Assembly (NCBI RefSeq): GCF_040267705.1
Contig: NZ_CP158374.1
Location: 2,108,001-2,172,000, forward strand
Length of the DNA stretch: 64,000 nucleotides
From: Agromyces sp. G08B096
GTDB taxonomy: Bacteria > Actinomycetota > Actinomycetes > Actinomycetales > Microbacteriaceae
Reading direction: 5' to 3'
Shown: positions 7,256 through 16,064 of the stretch, one piece after another
Numbering within the stretch: the first letter of the stretch is position 1
How the letters are laid out: every line of letters begins with the position of its first letter
Program-made: the position numbers and the translations under genes
Notes under the pieces: model-generated
Database searches by the model: none
What the model saw: only the letters and a program-made list of their open reading frames with translations
Told to the model about the DNA's origin: nothing

Positions 7256-8332
7256 TCAGGACGAGGCGCGGTCCAGTTCCACGAGCTCCGAGCGATGCAG
7301 CTCGATCGATGCGGCGGCGAGCAGCGCGTCGAGCTGCTCGGGGCGGCTGACCCCCGCGACGGGCACGGCGACCGTCGGCCGGGCGAGCAGCCAGGCGATC
7401 GCGACCGTCGCGGGCTGGATGCCCCGGGCGAAGGCGATCTCGTCGACCGTGGCGAGCACGCGGTGACCACGGCGACCGAGGTGCCTCGCGAGGCGTTCGC
7501 CGCGGGCGTCGTGACGCACTTCGGCCCGGCGGCGCACCTGGCCGCCGAGGAAGCCGTTCGCGAGGGCGAAGTACGGCAGCACGGCGAGGCCTTGCGCGTG
7601 CGCGACGAGCTCGGGCGCGCCCTCGAACGGGCGGCGGTCCATGAGGTTGTAGCGGGTGGTGACGGCCTGGATGCGCGGCAGTCCGTTGGCGGCGAGCACA
7701 CGCGCCTCGATGAGCCGCTCGGGCGAGAAGTCGGAGGCGCCGAGGGCGCGGACCTTGCCCGCGTCGATGAGCGCGCCGACGGCGCCGAGGCTCTCCTCGA
7801 GCTGGACGCCGGGGTCCTCGCCGTGGAGGTAGAGCAGGTCGATCGAGTCGGTCCGGAGCCGGGCGAGCGACTCGTCGACCGCGGCGCGCAGGTTCTCGGG
7901 CGCGAGGCCCGGCCGGTCGGGGTGGCGACCCACCTTGGTCGTGACGACCATGCGGTCACGCGTGCCGCGCGACGCCATCCACGCGCCGATGATCGACTCG
8001 CTGCGACCGGCCGCGTAGCTGTCCGCGGTGTCGAGGACGGTGCCGCCGAGCGCGGCGAACCGGTCGAGCACCGCCTCGGATGCCTCGGCCCCGAGCGTCC
8101 ACCCGAACACGCTGCCCCCGAGCGCGAGCGGATGGGCCTCGATGCCGGTGTCGCCGATGAGCACGCGGCGCGGCACCGTGATCGGACCCGAGTACACGTT
8201 CGTCTCGAGTCGCCGCACCCGCTCCGCGTCGCGGCGGCCGGCGGACGCCTCCGCGCCGCGAGCCGCGTCGATCGCCGGCTCCCCCGCGCCGATCGCCGCG
8301 AGGTCGCGGGTCACGATGTGTCGCCCAGCCAC
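7256..8332 (-). CDS. Aldo/keto reductase
   Basis: NADPH-dependent carbonyl reductase of the AKR (TIM-barrel) superfamily; substrate not identifiable. 358 aa, longer than usual because of about 45 N-terminal residues before the first beta strand. The AKR pattern is clear: LDTADSYAAGRSE (catalytic Asp and Tyr), VVTTKVG (catalytic Lys), DLLYLHGEDP (catalytic His), ALGASDFSPERL and the C-terminal cofactor loop VAVPVAGVSRPEQLDAL. The GTG start at 8332 has a GGAGGAG site 4 nt upstream. Transcribed alone. Confidence 0.9.
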   Translation of the reverse strand: MAGRHIVTRDLAAIGAGEPAIDAARGAEASAGRRDAERVRRLETNVYSGPITVPRRVLIGDTGIEAHPLALGGSVFGWTLGAEASEAVLDRFAALGGTVLDTADSYAAGRSESIIGAWMASRGTRDRMVVTTKVGRHPDRPGLAPENLRAAVDESLARLRTDSIDLLYLHGEDPGVQLEESLGAVGALIDAGKVRALGASDFSPERLIEARVLAANGLPRIQAVTTRYNLMDRRPFEGAPELVAHAQGLAVLPYFALANGFLGGQVRRRAEVRHDARGERLARHLGRRGHRVLATVDEIAFARGIQPATVAIAWLLARPTVAVPVAGVSRPEQLDALLAAASIELHRSELVELDRASS

Positions 8333-8454
8333 TGCACTCCTCCTCCCCAGGATTGCTCCGAGCGTACGGGCGGGCGCGCGACCGGACAGTGAACGGCGCG
8401 TGAACCGTTACCGAATCGTTGGCGGGGAGGCCCCGGGCGTCCCCGGGACGGGGG

Positions 8455-9282
8455 TCAACGGGAGTCGAGCGCGCGAGCCAACCGGACAACCGCCTCGGCC
8501 TGGCGGAGCACCGGCCCGTCGACCATGCCGCCGCGGAACGCGAACACGCCCGCCTCGCCGTCCGCCGCGTCGAGGACGGCCTGCGCCCACTCCACCCGCT
8601 CCGGCGAGGGACGGTACGCCGCCCGCACCACGGCGACCTGGTCCGGGTGCACGCACGCGGTGGCCGCGAATCCGACGGCCGCCGCGTCCTCGGCCTCCTC
8701 CCGGAGGCCGGCAGTGTCGGCGAGGTCGAGGTGGACCGCGTCGATCGCGGCGGCGCCGTGCGCGGCCGCCGCGAGCAGGACGCGAGATCTGGCGTACCGC
8801 GCGATCTCGCGGTAGCCGCCGTCGGGCCGGCGGCTGGAGGTCCCGCCCGTCGACGCCATGAGGTCCTCCGCACCCCACATCAGCGCGGAGACGTTCGGCA
8901 GGGCAGCGAGCGCCTCGGCGGCGAGGACGCCCCGCGCCGTCTCGCAGAGCGGGATCACCTCGAACTCCTCGAGCCCGACGAGGTCCTCGGTGCCCTCGCA
9001 CTTGGCCAGCATGACGGTGCGGTAGCCCGTGCGCGCCAGCGCGGCGAGGTCGGCCTCGAACTCGGGGCCGGACGCCGGGTTCAGCCGCACGATCACGCGC
9101 TCGGGATCGAGGGGCGTCGTCGCGAGCGCGTGCCTGGCGTCCTGCTTTCGGTCGACTCCGACGGCGTCCTCGAGGTCGAGGATCACGGCGTCGGCGCGAT
9201 CCAGGGCCTTGGCGTACCGGTCTGGCCGATCGGCGGGACAGAAGAGCACGGCCGGGCCGAAGCGGAACACCGGGCGGGTCAT
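8455..9282 (-). CDS. CitE-like CoA-ester lyase (candidate (R)-3-hydroxy-3-methylglutaryl-CoA lyase)
   Basis: HpcH/HpaI aldolase fold, 275 aa. Shows [16 protein letters not shown] (CoA contact), [14 protein letters not shown] with the metal-binding Asp/Glu, the VIVRLNP strand, [12 protein letters not shown] with catalytic Glu, and [12 protein letters not shown]. Family knowledge: the M. tuberculosis relative Rv2498c, in the same gene context (next to Rv2499c MaoC, fadE19, accA1, accD1), has been shown to cleave (R)-HMG-CoA and citramalyl-CoA in leucine catabolism and itaconate breakdown. By synteny this gene probably performs the final cleavage of the leucine pathway to acetyl-CoA and acetoacetate. 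Its ATG overlaps the MaoC stop by 4 bp; it is the last gene of the operon. Confidence 0.85.
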   Translation of the reverse strand: MTRPVFRFGPAVLFCPADRPDRYAKALDRADAVILDLEDAVGVDRKQDARHALATTPLDPERVIVRLNPASGPEFEADLAALARTGYRTVMLAKCEGTEDLVGLEEFEVIPLCETARGVLAAEALAALPNVSALMWGAEDLMASTGGTSSRRPDGGYREIARYARSRVLLAAAAHGAAAIDAVHLDLADTAGLREEAEDAAAVGFAATACVHPDQVAVVRAAYRPSPERVEWAQAVLDAADGEAGVFAFRGGMVDGPVLRQAEAVVRLARALDSR

Positions 9283-9824
9283 CCGACTTCTCCGTCCTCG
9301 CCGGGCGCGGCCGGTGCCGGCCTCGACGCCGCCTGGCGCTCGCCGGCCTCCTTCGTCCACACCAGCATGCTGCGCGACGCCGTCGCCACCACGACGCCGT
9401 CCTGATTCCTCGCGACGTGCGCGAGCGTCACGACGCCCTGCCCCGGCCGCGACGCCGAGAGCCGCTTGGAGACCACGGTGCTCTCGCCCGAGAGGGTGTC
9501 GCCCGTGAACACCGGGTTCGGGAAGGCGACCTCCCCGAACCCGAGGTTCGCGACGAGCGTGCCGAGGGTCAGCTGCGCGACCGACTGGCCGACGAGGGTC
9601 GACAGTGTGAACAGCGAGTTCACGAGCACCCGGCCGAACGGCTGTGCGGCGGCGTACACGGCGTCGAGGTGCAACGGCTGCGGGTTCATCGTGAGGGTCG
9701 TGAAGAGCACGTTGTCGGCCTCGGTGACCGTGCGCCCGGGGCGGTGCAGGTATCGCACGCCCTCCTCGAACTCCTCGAACCAGAGTCCGCGCTGCACCAC
9801 CTCGCGCATCGGCGCCTCCGCCAT
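9279..9824 (-). CDS. MaoC family hydratase/dehydratase
   Basis: Hot-dog fold (R)-type enoyl-CoA hydratase. 181 aa from the chosen start. Contains [23 protein letters not shown], in which Asp and His of the hydratase motif are recognisable, and the [17 protein letters not shown] strand. It corresponds by position to Rv2499c of M. tuberculosis, proposed to hydrate the methylglutaconyl-CoA/itaconyl-CoA intermediate before CitE cleavage. The ATG at 9824 is preceded by GGAAGGGG at 6 nt; a GTG at 9845 in the same frame is an alternative. The gene is 65 bp after the acyl-CoA dehydrogenase and overlaps the lyase by 4 bp. Confidence 0.85.
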   Translation of the reverse strand: MAEAPMREVVQRGLWFEEFEEGVRYLHRPGRTVTEADNVLFTTLTMNPQPLHLDAVYAAAQPFGRVLVNSLFTLSTLVGQSVAQLTLGTLVANLGFGEVAFPNPVFTGDTLSGESTVVSKRLSASRPGQGVVTLAHVARNQDGVVVATASRSMLVWTKEAGERQAASRPAPAAPGEDGEVG

Positions 9825-9889
9825 GTCGTCCCCTTCCGGTTTCACCGCTCCGTCGCGGCGCCTGCTCTCGCTGTCGATTCGCCGTGCCG

Positions 9890-11056
9890 CTAGGCGACCA
9901 GTCCGAGCTCGCGCGTGACGACCATGAGCTGCACCTCGGTCGTACCCTCGCCGATCTCGAGGATCTTCGAGTCGCGGTAGTGCCTGGCGACCGGGCTCTC
10001 GTTCATGAACCCGTAGCCGCCGAAGATCTGCGTCGCGTCGCGGGCGTTGTCCATGGCGGCCTCCCCCGAGACCATCTTGGCGAGCGAGGCCTCCATCTTG
10101 AAGGGCAGGCCGGCGTCCATCTTGCGCGCCGCGTCGTGCCAGACGAGCCGTGCCTGGTGCACCCGCGCCTGCATCCTGGCGATCTTGAACGCGATGTGCT
10201 GGTTGTTGCCGATCGGCTCGCCGAAGACCACCCGCTCCTTCGCGTAGCGCAGCGCCTCCTCGAGGCAGCCCTGCGCCGCCCCCGTCGCGAGCGCGGCGAA
10301 GGCGATGCGGCCCTCGTCGAGCGACTGGAGGAAGTTCGCATAGCCGCGGCCTCGCGCGCCGAGGAGGTTCTCGGCCGGCACCCGGACGTCGGTGAACCGG
10401 AGCGGGTGCGTGTCGGAGGTGTGCCAGCCGACCTTGTCGTAGCTCTCCCCCACCTCGAAGCCCGGGGTCCCGCTCGGCACGATGATCGAGGAGAGCTCCT
10501 TCTTCACCGAGCCGTCGGGCCGCACCTGCTCACCCGTGACCGCGGTCACGGTGACGAGCTTCGTGATCGGGGTGCCCGAATTGGTGATGAACTGCTTCGA
10601 GCCGTTGATGACCCACTCGTCGCCGTCGAGCACGGCCGTGGTCTGCGTCGCGCCGGCGTCGGAGCCCGCCTTGGCCTCCGTGAGTCCGAAGCCGGCGAGC
10701 GCGCGCCCCGCCACCAGGTCGGGCAGGAATCGCTCGCGCTGCTCGGGCGTGCCGTACCGGTAGATCGGCATGATGCCGAGGCCGACGCCGGCCTCGAGGG
10801 TGACGCCGATCGACTGGTCGACCCGGCCGAGCGCCTCGACCGCGAGGCAGAGGTCGAAGTAGCTGCCGCCCTGGCCGCCGACCTCCTCGGGGAACGGCAG
10901 TCCGAACAGACCCATCTCCCCCATCTGGGCGATGATCTCGAGCGGGAGGCGGCGCTTCGTGTCGTACTCGTAGGCGGCGGGCGCGACGACGGTGTCGGCG
11001 AAGTCCTTGACGCGGTCGTAGAGCGCCTGCTCGTCTGGGCTGAGGTCGTAGTTCAC
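9890..11056 (-). CDS. Acyl-CoA dehydrogenase (FadE19-like)
   Basis: FAD enzyme that introduces a double bond into acyl-CoA, here probably isovaleryl- or related branched acyl-CoA. 388 aa. The family blocks are [18 protein letters not shown] (FAD and substrate loop), [14 protein letters not shown], the [23 protein letters not shown] segment and the C-terminal IGEGTTEVQ with the catalytic Glu in the medium/short-chain position rather than the isovaleryl-CoA-dehydrogenase position. The GTG start overlaps the carboxylase alpha stop by 4 bp (GTGA). The context (carboxylase, MaoC, CitE) makes leucine catabolism the best reading. Confidence 0.92.
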   Translation of the reverse strand: MNYDLSPDEQALYDRVKDFADTVVAPAAYEYDTKRRLPLEIIAQMGEMGLFGLPFPEEVGGQGGSYFDLCLAVEALGRVDQSIGVTLEAGVGLGIMPIYRYGTPEQRERFLPDLVAGRALAGFGLTEAKAGSDAGATQTTAVLDGDEWVINGSKQFITNSGTPITKLVTVTAVTGEQVRPDGSVKKELSSIIVPSGTPGFEVGESYDKVGWHTSDTHPLRFTDVRVPAENLLGARGRGYANFLQSLDEGRIAFAALATGAAQGCLEEALRYAKERVVFGEPIGNNQHIAFKIARMQARVHQARLVWHDAARKMDAGLPFKMEASLAKMVSGEAAMDNARDATQIFGGYGFMNESPVARHYRDSKILEIGEGTTEVQLMVVTRELGLVA

Positions 11057-13020
11057 GACGTGGTCCTCTCGGCTCGTGCCGCCTCATGGGCCGGCTCGGT
11101 GGTCCCCTCGTGGGGGTGGATCCGCGCGACCGGCTGGTCGCGGGAGACCTGATCGCCGCGCGCGACGGCGAGGCGGGCGACGCCGTCGACGGGGGCGCTC
11201 ACGCGGTGCTCCATCTTCATCGCCTCGATCGCGACGATGGGCGTGCCGGCGGTGACGGATGCCCCGTCCTCGACGAGCAGCGCCGTCACTGTTCCGGGCA
11301 TCGGCGCCCGGAGCTCCGGGTCGGACGAGCCGCCCCGGACCTGTGCGACGAGCCGCTCCTCGAGCAGCTCGCGCCGGTCGCGGAGCACGATTCGGTGCGC
11401 GCGACCGTCCAGGTGCACCCAGATCGCGCCGTCCTCGTCGACGGCTGTCACCGCGTGGGCCGCGCGGGAGCCCCCGGCCCCGGCGGCGTCTCGCGGCCGT
11501 GCGGCGCGCCAGCCCCGCTCGCGCTGCCAGGCGTGCGCGCCGGGCGGCGGGGCGGATGCCTCGGCCCGCGCGACCTCGGCGGCGGTGCGGACGGCGGGAT
11601 CGGCGTCGGGCTGGGCGGGTTCGACCGGCAGCTCGTCGATGAGGCCGGTGCTGAGCGCGCCCTCGCGCACGGCCGGTTCGGCGAGCAGGCGCCGGAGGAA
11701 GGCGAGGTTCGTCTCGACGCCGAGCGCGACCGTGCCGGCCAGTGCCGCGTCGAGACGGTCGATCGCCTCGCGCCGGTCCTCGCCCCACGCGATGACCTTC
11801 GCGAGCATCGGGTCGTAGTCGGCGGTGACGCGCCCGCCCTGCCGGACCCCGGAGTCGACGCGCACCCCTGCGCCGGCGGGCTCCTGCCAGACGAGGAGGG
11901 TGCCGGTCGACGGCAGGAAGCCGCGCTCGGGCGCCTCGGCGTAGACGCGCGCCTCGATCGCGTGACCGTGCAGCCGCACGTCCTCCTGCGTGATCGCGAG
12001 CGGCGCTCCGGCGGCGATCCGCAGCTGCTGCTCGACGAGGTCGATGCCCGTGACAAGCTCGGTGACCGGGTGCTCGACCTGGAGCCGCGTGTTCATCTCG
12101 ATGAAGAAGAACTCGTCGGGCGAGCCATCCGAGACCAGGAACTCGACCGTGCCGGCGCCGAGGTAGTCGACGCTCCGCGCGGCCTCGCACGCGGCCTCGC
12201 CGATGCGTGCGCGGGTCGCCTCGTCGAGGAGGGGCGAGGGCGCCTCCTCGATGACCTTCTGGTGGCGGCGCTGCAGCGAGCACTCCCGCTCGCCGAGGTG
12301 GATGACCCGGCCGTGCGCATCCGCGAGCACCTGCACCTCGATGTGCCGCGGGCGCTCGATGAATCGCTCGAGCAGCAGCGTGTCGTCGCCGAAGGCCGCG
12401 GTCGCGACACGTCGCGCCGCGGGCAGCGCATCGGCGAGCTCGCGACGGTCGCGCGCCAGCTGCATGCCCTTCCCGCCGCCGCCGGCCGACGGCTTCACGA
12501 GGAGGGGGTAGCCGACCGCGTCGGCCGCGGCGAGGAGCCCTGCGTCGTCGAGCTCCGCGTCGGCGACGCCCGGCACGGTCGGCACGCCCGAGGCGGCCAC
12601 GTGCGTCTTGGCCCGGATCTTGTCGCCCATGACCGCGAGCGCCGTCTCGCCGGGCCCGACGAAGACGAGCCCGGCCTCGCCGCAGGCCCGAGCGAAGCCC
12701 GCGTGCTCGGAGAGGAACCCGTAGCCGGGGTGCACCGCCTGAGCGCCCGTGGCGAGCGCCGCGGCCACGATGCGGCCGGGATCGAGGTAGCTCTCAGCGG
12801 CCGAGGCCGGTCCGATGCGGACGGCCTCGTCGGCCAGCTCCACGTGGGGCGCGCCGGCGTCGGCGTCGGAGTAGACGGCGATGGCGTGGATGCCGAGGCG
12901 CTTCAGCGTGCGGATGACGCGGACGGCGATCTCGCCGCGATTGGCGACGAGGACGCGGTCGAAGGGACGCGGGGCCGGCGGAGTCGCGGCGGGTGCCGTC
13001 GCGGCGGGTGCGGTCGTCAT
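11053..13020 (-). CDS. accA1: Acyl-CoA carboxylase alpha subunit (biotin carboxylase + BCCP)
   Basis: Carboxylates biotin with ATP and bicarbonate, then presents it to the beta subunit next to it. 655 aa. Biotin carboxylase domain (about 20-470) begins [22 protein letters not shown] and contains the ATP-grasp glycine loop [11 protein letters not shown] and [13 protein letters not shown]; the C-terminal BCCP domain carries the biotinylated Lys in [12 protein letters not shown] near residue 620. The ATG at 13020 is 14 bp after the beta stop, with GAGGA about 11 nt upstream; an in-frame GTG three codons earlier is possible. Operon position matches accA1 (Rv2501c) of M. tuberculosis, so methylcrotonyl-CoA is the likely substrate. 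Confidence 0.95.
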   Translation of the reverse strand: MTTAPAATAPAATPPAPRPFDRVLVANRGEIAVRVIRTLKRLGIHAIAVYSDADAGAPHVELADEAVRIGPASAAESYLDPGRIVAAALATGAQAVHPGYGFLSEHAGFARACGEAGLVFVGPGETALAVMGDKIRAKTHVAASGVPTVPGVADAELDDAGLLAAADAVGYPLLVKPSAGGGGKGMQLARDRRELADALPAARRVATAAFGDDTLLLERFIERPRHIEVQVLADAHGRVIHLGERECSLQRRHQKVIEEAPSPLLDEATRARIGEAACEAARSVDYLGAGTVEFLVSDGSPDEFFFIEMNTRLQVEHPVTELVTGIDLVEQQLRIAAGAPLAITQEDVRLHGHAIEARVYAEAPERGFLPSTGTLLVWQEPAGAGVRVDSGVRQGGRVTADYDPMLAKVIAWGEDRREAIDRLDAALAGTVALGVETNLAFLRRLLAEPAVREGALSTGLIDELPVEPAQPDADPAVRTAAEVARAEASAPPPGAHAWQRERGWRAARPRDAAGAGGSRAAHAVTAVDEDGAIWVHLDGRAHRIVLRDRRELLEERLVAQVRGGSSDPELRAPMPGTVTALLVEDGASVTAGTPIVAIEAMKMEHRVSAPVDGVARLAVARGDQVSRDQPVARIHPHEGTTEPAHEAARAERTTS

Positions 13021-13034
13021 GGTGGTCACGGTCC

Positions 13035-14642
13035 TCACATCCGGAACAGGCCGAAGCCGGGCTCGGTCAGCGGCGTCCGGCTCGCGAGCTCGAGCGCGAG
13101 TGCGAGCACGGTGCGGGTGTCGGCGGGATCGATGACGCCGTCGTCCCAGAGCCGCGCGGTGGAGTGGTACGGGCTGCCCTGGGTCTCGTACTGGTCGCGG
13201 ACGGGCGCCTTGAACGCCTGCTCCTCGGCGTCGGGCCACTCCTCGCCGCGGACGGCGAGCTGGTCGCGCTTGACGGTCGCGAGCACCGACGCGGCCTGTT
13301 CGCCGCCCATCACCGAGATGCGCGCGTTGGGCCACATCCAGAGGAATCGCGGCGAGTACGCCCGGCCGCACATCGAGTAATTGCCCGCGCCGAACGATCC
13401 GCCGATGACGACCGTGAGCTTCGGCACGCGCGTCGTCGCGACGGCGGTGACCATCTTCGCCCCGTGCTTGGCGATGCCGCCCGCCTCGGCGTCGCGGCCC
13501 ACCATGAAGCCGGAGATGTTCTGGAGGAAGAGGAGCGGGATGCCCCGCTGATCGCAGAGCTCGATGAAGTGCGCGCCCTTCATCGCCGACTCGCTGAAGA
13601 GCACGCCGTTGTTCGCGACGATGCCGACCGGGTGCCCGTCGAGGTGCGCGAATCCGGTGACGAGGGTGTCGCCGTAGTCGGGTTTGAACTCGGCGAACTC
13701 GCTGTCGTCGACGAGCCGGGCGATGACCTCCCGGACGTCGTACGGCTGCTGCACGTCGACCGGGACGGCGGCGGTGAGCGTCGCCGGGTCGACCCGCGGG
13801 GGCCGGGGCTCGCGCACCGCCCACGCGCGCGGGCCGGGGGGCGGCAGCGTCGCGACCATGTCGCGGACGAGCTCGAGCGCGTGCTCGTCGTCTTCGGCGA
13901 GGTGGTCGACGACGCCGGAGGTGCGGGCGTGCAGCTCGCCCCCGCCGAGCTCTTCGGGCGTGACCACCTCGCCGATCGCGGCCTTCACGAGCGGCGGGCC
14001 GCCGAGGAAGATGGTGCCCTGGTCGCGCACGATGACGCTCTCGTCGCTCATGGCGGGCACGTACGCGCCGCCCGCCGTGCAGGAGCCGAGCACGGCGGCC
14101 AGCTGCGGGATGCCGCGCGCCGACAGGTTCGCCTGGTTGAAGAAGATCCGGCCGAAGTGCTCGCGGTCGGGGAACACCTCGTCTTGGAGCGGGAGGAACG
14201 CGCCGCCGGAGTCCACGAGGTAGATGCACGGCAGCCGGTGCTCGCTCGCGACCTCCTGCGCGCGCAGGTGCTTCTTGACCGTCATCGGGTAGTAGGTGCC
14301 GCCCTTCACGGTGGCGTCGTTGCAGACGACCATGACGGGGCGGCCGTGCACGAGGCCGATGCCGGTGATGATGCCCGCTCCCGGGGAGTCTCCGCCGTAG
14401 AGGCCGTCGGCGGCGAGGGGCGACAGCTCGAGGAAGGGGCTGCCTTCGTCGAGGAGGCGGTCGACCCGGTCGCGCGGCAGCAGCTTGCCGCGCGCGACGT
14501 GTCGGTCGCGGGATGCCTCGGGGCCGCCCAGCGCGGCCGCGGCCAGCTTGTCGCGGAGTTCCGCGACGAGGGCGGCGTGCGCGTCGGCGTTCCGGCGCGC
14601 GGCCTCGGAGGCCTCGTCGATGGTGCTCGTGAGGATCGCCAT
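13035..14642 (-). CDS. accD1: Acyl-CoA carboxylase beta subunit (methylcrotonyl-CoA type)
   Basis: Carboxyltransferase that moves CO2 from biotin to the acyl-CoA. 535 aa, crotonase-fold carboxyltransferase with two halves. The segment [20 protein letters not shown] followed by FFNQANLSA is characteristic of the methylcrotonyl-CoA carboxylase beta subunit rather than the propionyl type. Further blocks: [16 protein letters not shown] (oxyanion glycines) and the C-terminal [34 protein letters not shown] region. First gene of the leucine operon; its promoter carries a TTA-N8-TAA palindrome and faces a divergent TetR gene. Confidence 0.95.
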   Translation of the reverse strand: MAILTSTIDEASEAARRNADAHAALVAELRDKLAAAALGGPEASRDRHVARGKLLPRDRVDRLLDEGSPFLELSPLAADGLYGGDSPGAGIITGIGLVHGRPVMVVCNDATVKGGTYYPMTVKKHLRAQEVASEHRLPCIYLVDSGGAFLPLQDEVFPDREHFGRIFFNQANLSARGIPQLAAVLGSCTAGGAYVPAMSDESVIVRDQGTIFLGGPPLVKAAIGEVVTPEELGGGELHARTSGVVDHLAEDDEHALELVRDMVATLPPPGPRAWAVREPRPPRVDPATLTAAVPVDVQQPYDVREVIARLVDDSEFAEFKPDYGDTLVTGFAHLDGHPVGIVANNGVLFSESAMKGAHFIELCDQRGIPLLFLQNISGFMVGRDAEAGGIAKHGAKMVTAVATTRVPKLTVVIGGSFGAGNYSMCGRAYSPRFLWMWPNARISVMGGEQAASVLATVKRDQLAVRGEEWPDAEEQAFKAPVRDQYETQGSPYHSTARLWDDGVIDPADTRTVLALALELASRTPLTEPGFGLFRM

Positions 14643-14707
14643 GCCGCCTCTCCGTCGTGGCGCAGACCCACCGCGGAATTTCGGTGAGTGGTGATTAACC
14701 GGAACTG

Positions 14708-14736
14708 ATGTTAGCGTTCATTAACTGAAACGGCAA
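14708..14736 (-). promoter_or_regulatory. Putative promoter of the accD1 operon
   Basis: Read on minus: TTGCCG (-35, 14731-14736), 17-nt spacer, TAACAT (-10, 14708-14713). Leads to a leader of about 60 nt with a GGAG site before the accD1 ATG. Near-consensus with ideal spacing. Confidence 0.55.
14710..14725. promoter_or_regulatory. Candidate TetR operator
   Basis: GTTAGCGTTCATTAAC, an imperfect palindrome (GTTA...TAAC arms) that overlaps the -10 and spacer of the accD1 promoter and lies 31 bp before the divergent TetR gene. The position suits a local repressor of the leucine operon that may also control itself. Confidence 0.55.
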
Positions 14737-14755
14737 GGCGATCGGACGGTGCGGC

Positions 14756-15370
14756 ATGAGCCAGGCCCAGGCGACGGAGGTCTCGCTCACCGAGCGCGGC
14801 CGCGCCAAGGCCGATCGCCGCGACGCGCTCCTCGCCGCCGCGGCGACGCTCTTCGCCGAACGCGGCTATGCCGGCGTCACCCTCGAAGACCTCGGCAGCG
14901 CCGCGGGCGTCTCCGGACCCGCCGTCTACCGCCACTTCCCAGGCAAGGCCGCGGTGCTCGCCGCCGTGCTCCTCGACGCCAGCACGGGCCTGCTCGACGG
15001 CGGCCGGGCCACCGTCGACCGCGCACCGGAGCCCGACGAGGCGCTCCGCGCGCTCATCCGATTCCACGTCGACTTCGCGCTGGCGAACGCCGACGTCATC
15101 CGCGTGCAGGACCGCGACCTCGCGAGCCTGCCCGAGGCCGACGCCCACGAGGTGCGCCGGCTGCAGCGCGAGTACGTCGAGCTCTGGGTCGGCGTCCTCG
15201 CGCACCTCAGGCCCGACCGGGCCGCCACCGAGTTGCGGATCCGGGCACACGCCGCCTTCGGACTCGTCAACTCCACCCCGCACAGCGCCCGAGACCACGG
15301 GCGGCGACCGGTGGACGAGGTCGTCCGCCGAATCCTGGAGGACATGGCATGGGCGAGCCTCATGTCGTGA
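14756..15370 (+). CDS. TetR/AcrR family transcriptional regulator
   Basis: Predicted repressor of the divergent carboxylase operon. 204 aa. N-terminal HTH: RRDALLAAAATLFAERGYAGVTLEDLGSAAGVSGPAVYRHFPGK (seen at about residues 20-62), classical TetR recognition helix SGPAVYRHFPGK; the C-terminal ligand domain is variable. M. tuberculosis has a TetR gene (Rv2506) at the corresponding side of the same cluster. The ligand is probably an acyl-CoA of the pathway (inference). A small acetyltransferase gene begins within its last codons. Confidence 0.93.
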   Translation: MSQAQATEVSLTERGRAKADRRDALLAAAATLFAERGYAGVTLEDLGSAAGVSGPAVYRHFPGKAAVLAAVLLDASTGLLDGGRATVDRAPEPDEALRALIRFHVDFALANADVIRVQDRDLASLPEADAHEVRRLQREYVELWVGVLAHLRPDRAATELRIRAHAAFGLVNSTPHSARDHGRRPVDEVVRRILEDMAWASLMS

Positions 15371-15711
15371 CGCTGCGCGCGACCCGCGCCGGCGATCTCG
15401 ACGAACTGTCCCTGACCCCACCCGACCTGACGGGTTCCCGGACGATCCGGGCCGACGGCGTGCCCGTCGGCTGGGTCGCGGCATCCGATGACGGCGACGT
15501 GCCCGTCGTCACGTGCTGCGTCGACCCGGCGTACCGCGGACGGGGCATCGGTACACGCGCCCTGCGCCTGCTCCTCGACGGGCTGTCGCGCCCGGTACGG
15601 GCGCGCGCGTCGGCCGGCGACGCCGCGGCACCGGCCATGCTCGCCCGCCTGGGCTTCGTCGCGACCGGCGACGAAGGCGAGGGCGGCGACGTGCGGTACG
15701 AGCTCGCGTGA
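15349..15711 (+). CDS. Small GNAT-like acetyltransferase
   Basis: 120 aa. The GNAT motif A is present as CVDPAYRGRGIGTRALRLLL (about residues 59-78), followed by a shortened C-terminus ending in ARLGFVATGDEGEGGDVRYEL. Small for the family (usually 140-170 aa); the first two strands are condensed. The ATG at 15349 has GGAGG 7 nt upstream and overlaps the TetR gene by 22 bp; a GTG at 15367 overlapping the TetR stop is an alternative. Substrate unknown. Confidence 0.82.
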   Translation: MGEPHVVTLRATRAGDLDELSLTPPDLTGSRTIRADGVPVGWVAASDDGDVPVVTCCVDPAYRGRGIGTRALRLLLDGLSRPVRARASAGDAAAPAMLARLGFVATGDEGEGGDVRYELA

Positions 15712-15745
15712 GCCGACCGGCCGGCACGCGATCCGGCCCGCCGCG

Positions 15746-16042
15746 TCAGACGGCGGCGAGCTGCTCGATGCGGTGCGCGAGCCGCAGATCGCGGGCGGTC
15801 ACGCCGCCCACGTCATGCGAGGTGAGCTCGAAGGTGATCCGCCCGTACCCGACGCGAACGTCGGGATGGTGCTGCATGACCTCGGCGACCTCGGCGACGC
15901 GGTCGAGCAGGCGCACCGCCCCGAGGAAGTCGCCCGTCTCGTAGCTGCCCACGAGCCGGTCGCCCTCCTGCATGAACGCCGTGCCGACGAGCTCGCCGCT
16001 CGTCTCGTCGGCCTCGAGCACCCGCCGGTCGCTGTCTTCCAT
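15746..16042 (-). CDS. 4a-hydroxytetrahydrobiopterin dehydratase (PCD)
   Basis: Dehydrates pterin-4a-carbinolamine, the by-product of aromatic amino acid hydroxylation. 98 aa, full length. The signature is intact: EVMQHHPDVRVGYGRITFEL with the catalytic His pair, then TSHDVGGVTARDLRLAHRIEQL. It starts 22 bp after the E2 stop on the same strand, so it appears to be the last gene of the branched-chain dehydrogenase operon. No aromatic hydroxylase is in view, so its role here is unexplained; molybdopterin-related or moonlighting functions are known for the family. Confidence 0.92.
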   Translation of the reverse strand: MEDSDRRVLEADETSGELVGTAFMQEGDRLVGSYETGDFLGAVRLLDRVAEVAEVMQHHPDVRVGYGRITFELTSHDVGGVTARDLRLAHRIEQLAAV

Positions 16043-16064
16043 GCCCCCGCCTTCCGACGCCCCC

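Noticed and set aside
8333-8454. Gene in the gap between the aldo/keto reductase and CitE-like genes
   Set aside because: No frame with a start signal or conserved pattern; it probably holds only a promoter and the operon end.
12993-14687. 564-codon plus-strand frame opposite accD1
   Set aside because: accD1 has complete catalytic motifs; the opposite frame has none.
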